A DNA stretch of 64,000 bases from Notamacropus eugenii (taxonomy: Eukaryota; Chordata; Mammalia; Diprotodontia; Macropodidae). Every line of letters begins with the position of its first letter. The stretch's first letter is position 1. The DNA lies in contig NC_092875.1 of assembly GCF_028372415.1 (NCBI RefSeq), forward strand, positions 32,878,817 to 32,942,816. Direction: 5' to 3'. The position numbers and the translations under genes are program-made. A model generated the notes under the pieces. The model made no database searches, was not told the origin of the DNA, and was given only the letters and a program-made list of their open reading frames with translations. Of the stretch, positions 24,601 to 33,600 are shown piece by piece.

Positions 24601-27600
24601 GGCTGCATCTCCAGGCCTTTCACCTGATGCCCCTTCAGGATGATCTCGAGCCACATCAGCAGCCTGGCTGCCCTCCTCTGCCCAACGTCCAGCTGTTCCT
24701 CCCCACAGGAGCCCAGAACTGCCTCAGATGTGGGCCAGGCAGGACAGAGGCTAGTGGGAATCTTGCCTCCCTGCTCCCTGATGCCAGGCAGTCCTCTTTC
24801 ACTTTCCTTGGCTCTTAGCTCTAGCAGCGACCTGCCCTGCCCTTGTTTTCTGACCTGTCTTTGCATCCCGGGGCCAGATGCCAGTGGAGTTTCTGCTGCT
24901 GCTCACGGTGCCTCTTGTGGACCTGGACAAGGATGATCGGAACTGGAAACGGCCCCTCAACAGTTTCCATTTGTTCATCTGCCCTGTGGTCTCTGTCATG
25001 ATCCTGAAGTCTGGAGTCTGTGAGTGCCCCCAAGCCGCTAGCACACCTTCTTCTGTCCCAATGGGGCTGCTGGCCTGAACTGTTATGATAATGATAACAT
25101 GATGACCAAAATACTAACAGTGATGGCGATGATGGTGGTGATAGCAACACTTAACAGTGATAATGAGAATAGCTGATATAATACAAAGGTTCATTTGATC
25201 ATAGATGTCAGCATAATCCTGGGTGTACACACAGTACGTACTTAATATAAGCCTACTTAATTAATGTTCTAAGACCAGGTTCCTGGCAGAGACTCCAGTT
25301 ATAGAAGGAACCTAGGAATGGAGGAACCTCAGTAAGAAGGGGGCCTTTCAGGGTCACTTGGTTCATCCCTCTGCCTCCAACTAGTATTCCATTTCAACCA
25401 TTCCATGAAGACATCAGTCTACCCTTCTCTGGCTCTCTCCAGGGGAGGTTATGCTCCATATAGTCTGGTGCCCCTTGGCAGTTGCAGCTAGGAATCCTTT
25501 CTGGACCACTAACTTCAATTTGATTCTACAAGTATTTTTATTTTTTTTTAATTGAAAAAATTACTTTTTGCAAGGCAATTGGGGATAAGTGACTTACCCA
25601 AGGTCACACAGCTAGTAAGTGTCAAGTGTTTCACTCCTCCTGACTCCATGGCTGGTGCTCTATGCACTGCGCCACCTAGCTACCCCCACCAGTATTTTTA
25701 AAGTACCTACTGTGGGCAGTATGTTGTGGTATAGTAGTGAGAGTGGCCCTCAGAGTCAGAAGAAGGTACTGTATAGTAATGAAAAATGAACAGGCTGGTC
25801 TTGGAGTGAGGAGATGCAGATTTAAATCTTGTCTTACCCATTTCTGAGCTTTGTGATCCTGGGCAAGTAAGATGCATGGACTGGAGAGGGGAAACACTGG
25901 TGTCTGGGAAAGCTGTTAGGGGACTCCTGTGGAGCTGTGGAAGGACCTGGGTTTAGAGTCAAGAGATTTGGGTTTGGATCCCAGTTCTCTCGTTTATTGC
26001 CTGTGTAACTCTTAGCAAGTCTATGTCTCCCCAGGTTTTCTCCTTTTTCTGTTTTCTTTCTTTGTTTCTTCCTTTCTTATTAATTAAATTTATTTTTTTT
26101 ATCTATATTTAGTTTTCAGCATTCACTTTTATAAGATTTTGATTTCTAAATTTTCCCCCTCCCAAGACAGCATGCAATCTGATATAGGTTCTACATGTAC
26201 AATCATATTAAACACATTTTCATATTGGTCATGTTGTGAAAGAAGAATCAGAACCAAAGGGGAAAACCATGAGCTTTTGTCCTCTTTGAAGTGAGAGGGT
26301 TGGGTTGAAGGACCTCCAAGGTCTCTTGTAGGTCTAGATCTATGAGCCTATGCCTGCGTGACCCTAGACTAGTCACTTATCCCTCAGTACCTCAGGCAGT
26401 TCTCTATTAATCTTCAGTTGTAGAAAAGGTACTGACTTCTTCTCCAGACTGGAGGCCTGGTGACTATAAGCACCAGATGTCAGAGGTGGAGTAGACAGGA
26501 GAGATTGGAGTTCAAATCTGACCTCAGACACTGCCAAGCTGTATGACCCTAGACAAGTCACTCAACCCTCAGTTGCCTCAGTTTCCCCATCTGTAAAATG
26601 GGGATCACAATAGCACCTACCTCACCAGGTTGTTGTAAGGATCAAATGAATACTAGTAAGGTATTTAGCACAGTGCTTGGCACATAGTAGGTGCTTAAAA
26701 AAATGTTCCCTCCCAGCAGAGTGCCTGGCATATAGTAGGTGATTAATAAGTGCTTGTTACCCTCTATCACAGTGTCTGGCATACATTAAGGGTTTACTAA
26801 GTGTTTATTCCCTCCCAGCAGTGTCTGGCATACAGTAGGTGCTAAATAAGTGCTTTTTACCCTCTATCACATACATATACATATGTATAGCATACAGTAA
26901 GTGCTTACTAAGTGCTTGTTCCCTCCCAGCATACAATTGGTATTTAATAAATTCTTATTCCCTTCCAGCACAGTGCCTGGTACATAGTAGCTGCTTAATA
27001 AATGCTTGTTGAATTGATTGATTGGAAATCAGGTCCCTCCTGACTCTTAAGTTCAGCTCTATACTCACTCTGTCACTCACTAAAACCAGATGGTTTATAA
27101 CTGATCATAAAGTATTGATATTGTTTACAGGTCCAGGATGAGGGTGTTTTCAAAATTGGGGAGAGAGGCATATGGGTTCAGGACTGGTTGGTAATTTGAG
27201 TCAGGGAGAGAGGGAGGGGTCAGATTGTAGACTGGAGGGGAGGGGACAGTCTGTGCCCCATCCTCTGCTGGCTCTAGGAAGGCTTCCTGGGGACAAGCTC
27301 TCTTTCTTGCCAAGAGGTACCCTCTGCGTGTGTCCTATGAGTGCTCTTCTCTCTTCCTTCTCTCCACAGATGGATTCTATGAGATCCAGGGTATCTTCCC
27401 CATCTGGGGTGTCACGCTACTGGTGGGCACCTTTCTTGGCACCCTTACCTTCTTCACTACCTCCAATAACCAGCCTCCCAGGTTTCACTGGGTAAGAAGA
27501 CCCTATTCTCCTCATGGTAGCACCAGCTACTTGGAATTGAGACCCCAGGGAGGTGGTGTGTTAAAGTGAAATAAAGGAGTCAAGTATTATAGAGACAAGT

Positions 27601-30600
27601 GATTTATTTTTCAAGGTATGTCATTGCAGAAATAAACTGAGCCCAAAGGCTCTCAGTAGCACAAAGGACCTGAACCCTGGTTGCCATATGAGTAATATAC
27701 ATTTGGAGGGAGTGATAAACATGTTATAAAGATTAAAGCCACTTGGTTTTCATATTGGTTGAGGGGTTTGAGAGACACCCAGGGTGCAAGGGAAATAGTC
27801 TTGTGAATAAAGACAAAATGGAGTCTTTTAATGTAACAAATGACTAACAAGCATTAATTGAGTGCCTACGGTGTGCTAGACACTGTCCTTATCTCATGTG
27901 TCTCTCACAATGATTTTGGGAGGTTAACGTTATTATTATCTCCACTTCACAGATGAGGAAACTGAGACAGACAGAGGTTAAGTGACTTTTCCCAGGGTCA
28001 GACAACTGTTAAGTGTCAGAGACTGGATTTGAACTCATCTTCCTAACTCCAGATCCAGGGCTTTAATCACTGCATCCCCTAGCTGCCTCATAAAGGTGGT
28101 GAATGTGTCTAAAATCATGGATGGAGAACTGGAAGGGACCCCAGAGAGAAGTCATTCTAGGGGTCTTAACCTGGGGTCCACAAACTTGTTTTTTTAACAA
28201 AATATGTTGATAATTGTATTTTAATACTTGATTTCCTTTGTGATTCTTTGAATTTCAATTTATTTTCTGCATTTTAAGACATTATTTCCAAGAAAGAACC
28301 CTTACGTTTCACCAGACTGTTGGGTCCAAAGTGACAGAAAAGATTTGAGAAATCCTGATCTGATCCCATTCCCTCATTTTATAGGTGGGGAAACTGAGGC
28401 ACGGGTGACTTGTCCAAAGGCATGAGGGTAGCATATGGCAAAGGGAGATTAGGATTTAGACACAGTCGATCCAGTGTCTTTTCCATCATTCTCTACTGAT
28501 TTTATTTCGTTTATACATTGTCCCCTTCTGCTTCCCTCCCTTCTCCCCCCCATATCTCTCTCCCTCTTTCCATCTCTCTCTCTCTTTTTCTCTTTCTCTC
28601 TATCCCTCTCCACCTCTCTTCTCTCTTTCTTTCCCTCTCTCCCCTTCCTTTCTCTTTCTGTTTTTCTCCCCTCTTCTCTCTCTCTTCCTCTCTGTATCCA
28701 TCTCTCTCCATTGCTCCCCCTTTTCCTTCCCTCCCTCTCCTTCCCTCCCTCCCCCTTCTGTCTCTTTCTTCTCTCTCCCTTTCCATCTCTCTCCATATCT
28801 CTCCCCTCTCTCTCCCTCTCTTCCTTTCTCTCTCTCCCCCTCTCTCTCTCTGTGCCTCTTCTCTCTCTCCCCTCTCTTTCTCTTCCTCTCTCCATTGTTC
28901 CCCCCTTTTTTCCTCCCCCATCTCCTTCCCTCACTCCCTTACTCTTCCATCTCTCTCTTTCTCCTCTCTCTTTCTTCCTCTCTGTCTTCCTTTCCATCTC
29001 CCTCTACCATTTCACTCTCCCCCCTTTTCCTCTTTCTCTGTCTTTCTCTTCCCCTCTCTCTTCATCTCTCTCTATTTCTCCCCCTATTCTCCTTCCCTCT
29101 CTCCCTTCCTCTTCTCTCTGTCTCTCTCTCTTTCCACTGTTCCTTCCCTCTCCAGGTCTTTGCCTTTCTGGGCTTTTTTGTCAGTGCCCTTTGGATCAAC
29201 GTGGCAGCCACTGAAGTGGTGAACATCCTGCACTCATTAGGCATCATCTTCCACCTCAGCAACACGGTCTTGGGCCTCACTCTCCTGGCCTGGGGGAACA
29301 GCATTGGAGGTAAGGTTGTGCAGGCCTGGCCTCAAACAGTTGATGTTCCATTTTCTTTTTTGTTTATTTGTTTAATGGTCTCCATCTACATTGTTCTGGT
29401 CCCTAGGTGTTTTCCTGGTTCTTTCCTGCTTATTTTGCAATATTTTCCTACAAATATTCCCTTGTGTCATAGTTATTCTTTATTTTCCCACTTCTGAGAC
29501 AGCTGGGTGGCTTAGTGGATAGAGAGCTGGACCTACAGTCAGGAAGATCTGGGTTCAAATCCAGTGTGAGATGTTGTCTAGTAGTGTGACCCTGGGCAAG
29601 TCATTTCACCTTTATTTGACCCAGTTTCCCCATCTGTAAAATGGGAATAATAATAGCAGCTACTGAGGGCAGAGCCAAGATGGTGGAGTGAGAGCACAGA
29701 CTCATCTTAGCTCTACCACAGATTCCTTCAGATACCTCTAAAAAGAGAATCTGAACAAATTTTAGGGTGGCAGAATCCACTAGAAGAAAGAGTGTGACAG
29801 ATTTCCAGCCTAGGACAGCCCAGAAGGTTGACAGGAAGGATCTGTTACATGGGACTGGAGGAGCACAGAGTGCATAGGCTGCACCAGCACAGACCCCACC
29901 ATAGTGGCGCTGAGCAAGAACCACCAAGGTGGACTGAAGCAGAAGCAGCAGTGCGGGTTCTCAAACATACAACCAAAGGACAGGAGTCCAGCAGAACTGA
30001 GTGAGAAAGAAGCACAGGACCCCAGGTAACAGCAACAGCTACTCCTGAGACTATCAGTTCACAGATTAAAGGTTTGAAAGTCACCTACTTGAACTTCCAG
30101 GAGCCAAGATGGCAGACTAAACAATAAGTGCTCTCACCTTCCCTTTGTTGACCTGGAAAAACCCAGAGAATATTCACCCAGGAAAAATCCTGGAATAGTA
30201 GGATCAGACAAAGTGGTAAACAGTCTCTCAGTTTGAGAGGCTTAGGTGCTCATCAAGGGAAGTCTCTCTTGTTGTGACTGAAGGGAACCAGTGCAGGACT
30301 GGAGCTGTCCCAGGCAGTTGCACCTCAGCAAACCAGAAGGAGATCCTGAGCGCCAGCGGGGTGGAGCCCATAAGTGCCAACACCAGGACCCCAGGTATGC
30401 CTTTGCACAGCCAGGGGAATCAGGAAGATACCAGCACAGATGGGAGTTCACCAACCACTGAGCCTGCCTGTGCTCTAGCTCAGGGGAGGAGACCTCCTGC
30501 AGCCAGACCACCCCTCCCCAACACCTCATGCAGTGAGCTTCAGGGTAACTACAAGGAAACTCAGAAAGACTTCACCTGGCCTCTGCCTTGGCATACCAGC

Positions 30601-33600
30601 CAGCTCAGCACCAGGCAAGCTTCAGCATTCTAGCTTCTAGCTAAAAGAACCAGAGGCTACAACACACAAAGTCTCAAGTTCTCACCACAAGAACCATGGG
30701 ACAGAGGCTCCTGGGCCTCAGAAGCAGAGATCCACTTTAAAAGCAAGGAAAAAAGCAATCATTATGAGTAAGAAGCAAACCAGAAAAGACCATAGAATCT
30801 TACTATGAGGACAATGACCAAAATATGAATACAGAAGAGGTCAGCATTGAGACTGTACTCATACCTGAAACCTCAGAAGGGAATATGAATTGGTCTCAAG
30901 TCCAAAGAGCTTGGAAGCAATGTCATTACTAAACATAAATGCACCAAGTAGTATAGCATCCAGATTCTTAGAGGAGAAGTTAAGGGAGTTACAGGAAGAA
31001 ACAGACAGCAAAACTGTACTAGTGGGGGACCTCAACCTCCCCATCTCTGAACTTGATAAATCTAATCTCGAAATAAGCAAGAAAGAAGTTAAGGAGGTGA
31101 ATAGAACTGTGTATAAGGTAGACATGTTAGATCTCTGGAGAAAATTGAATGGGGATAGAAAGGAATACATATCTTTTTCTCAGTGGTACATGGCACATAG
31201 ATATATAAATTGACCATGTACTAGGGCATCAAAACCTCACAATTCAGTGCAGAAAGGCAGAGACAGTGACTGTATCCTTCTCAGATCATAATGCAATAAA
31301 AATTATATGTAATAAAAGGCCATGGAAAGATAAACCAAAAATTAATTGGAAATTAAATCATCTAATCCTAAAGAATGAGTGGGTTAAACAACAAATCATA
31401 GGAACAATCAATAACTTCATTCAAGAGAATCACAATAATAAGACAACCTACCTAAACTTATGGGATGCTGCAAAAGCAGTTCTTAGAAGAAGTTTTATAT
31501 CATTGAATGCCTACATGAATAAAATAGAGAAAGAGGAGATCAATGAATTGGGCATGCAGCTGAAAAAGCTCAAAAAAGAACAAATTGAAAATACCCAAGT
31601 AAATACCAAATTAGAAACACTGAAAACTAAAGGAGAGATTAATAAAATTGAAATTAAGAAAACTCTTGAACTAATAAATAAAACTAAGAGTTGGCTTTAT
31701 GAAAAAAACAATAAAATTGATAAACCTTTGGTCAATTTGATTTAAAAAAAGAAGAAAACCAAATTACCAATATCAAAAATGAAAAGGGTGAACTGACCTC
31801 CAACAAGGAGGAAATTAAAACAATAATTAATAATTACTTTGCCCAACTGTATGCCCATAAATTTGACAGTCTAAGTGAAATGGATGAATATTTTTAAAAA
31901 ATACAAATTGCCCAGATTAATGGAAGAGAAGTTAAATACTTAAATAACCCCAAGAAATTGAACAATCCATCAGTGAACTCCCTAGGAAAAAGTCTCCAGG
32001 GTCAGGTGGATTTACAAGTGAATTCTATCAAACATTTAAAGAACAGTTAATTCCAATACTATACGGACTATTTGGGAGAACTGGCAAAGAAGGAATCCTA
32101 CCAAATTCTTTTATGATACAAATATGGTTCTGATACCTAAACCAGGAAGAGCCAAAACAGAGAAGGAGAATTATAGACCTATTTCTCTAATGAATATACA
32201 TGTAAAAAGTTTAAATAAGATATTAGCAAAAACAATACAGGAACTTATCACAAGAATAATACATTATGACCAGGTAGGATTTATAGCAGGAATGCAGGGC
32301 TGATTCAATATTAGGAAAACTATCATCATTATTGATCATATCAGCAACAAAAGTAATAGAAACCAGATGATTATCTCAATAGATCCAGAAAAAGCTTTTG
32401 ACAAAATACAACACCCATTCCTATTGAAAACGCTGGAGAGCATAGGAATAAATGGAGCTTTTGATAAAATAATAAGCAGTGTCAGCCTAAAACCTTCAGC
32501 AAGCATTATATGCAATGGAGATAAGCTAGATGCATTTCTAATAAGATCAGGGGTGAAACAAGGATGTCCATTATCACCACTGTCATTCAATATGGTACTA
32601 GAAATGTTAGCTTTGGCTAAAAGAAAAGGAAAATAAATTTAAGGAATTAGAATAGGCAAAGAAGAAACTAAGTTATCACTCTTTGCAGATGATATAATGA
32701 TATACTTAGAGAATCCTAGAGAATCAAGTAAAAAAAACTGCTTGAAATAATAAACAACTTTGGCAAAGTTACAGGTTACAAAATAAACCCACACAAATCT
32801 TCTGCATTTCTATATATTACTAACAAAGCCCAAGAGCAAGAGATAGAAAGAGAAATCCCATTTAAAGTTATAGTGGACACTATAAAATATCTGGGAGTCT
32901 ACCTGCCAAAACAAACCCAGGGACTCTATAAACACAATTACAAAACACTTTTCACGCAAATAAAGTCAGATCTAATAATTGGAAATGCATCAGTTGCTTG
33001 TGGGTAGGCCAAGCTAATATAATAAAAATGACAATTCTACCTAAGTTAATTTAGGGGAGGGACACTGCTCTCCCCTAAAGAGGCCACCTAACATCTTCAC
33101 CCTCCAGGCTTTGGTTGACCCAGGCGAGTTGTGTCCCACCCAAGAACTTGAACCAAACTTTCCTGACACCTACCAGGATTGGGAGATGGCTCCTTCCATG
33201 TGAACTTTTCTACCCACTGATGCACGTTGGTTGGGCTGAGGTCCTGCCTCTCAGGTGAAAGAAAGTCCTGGACTTAGTAGTTAAATTCCTTCCCAGCCTG
33301 GTCCCCACTACCTTTTCCAGACTTATTCAGTCTTCTCAGCCTAGCCAACATGCATCAGTGGGTACAAAGACAGTCCAGCCTCCTACCTCTGAGCCTTTGC
33401 TTCCCTGTGTTGGAATGTACTCCTTCCTCACCTTTGTCCCTTAGAATTCCTGCTTTCCTTCCAGGTTTGGTTCTCTTGCTACTTTGGGGAAGCCTTTCCT
33501 GAGCCAACATTCCCATAGTCCTTTGGAATCCCAATTCTTTGAGAATTCTCTCCCAACCTCCTCTCTGTCTCCCCTCAAAACTTGATCTTGCTATTAAATC

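Noticed and set aside
28449..29497. Very long ORFs on both strands (up to 246 codons) over the CT-rich tract
   Set aside because: They result from a sequence nearly free of stop codons by composition (Ser/Leu/Pro on +, Arg/Glu/Gly on -). Only the last part, exon 12, is coding.
30890..32636. Three adjacent ORFs (30890, 31266, 32367) as a host gene
   Set aside because: They are the endonuclease and reverse-transcriptase parts of a broken L1 ORF2.
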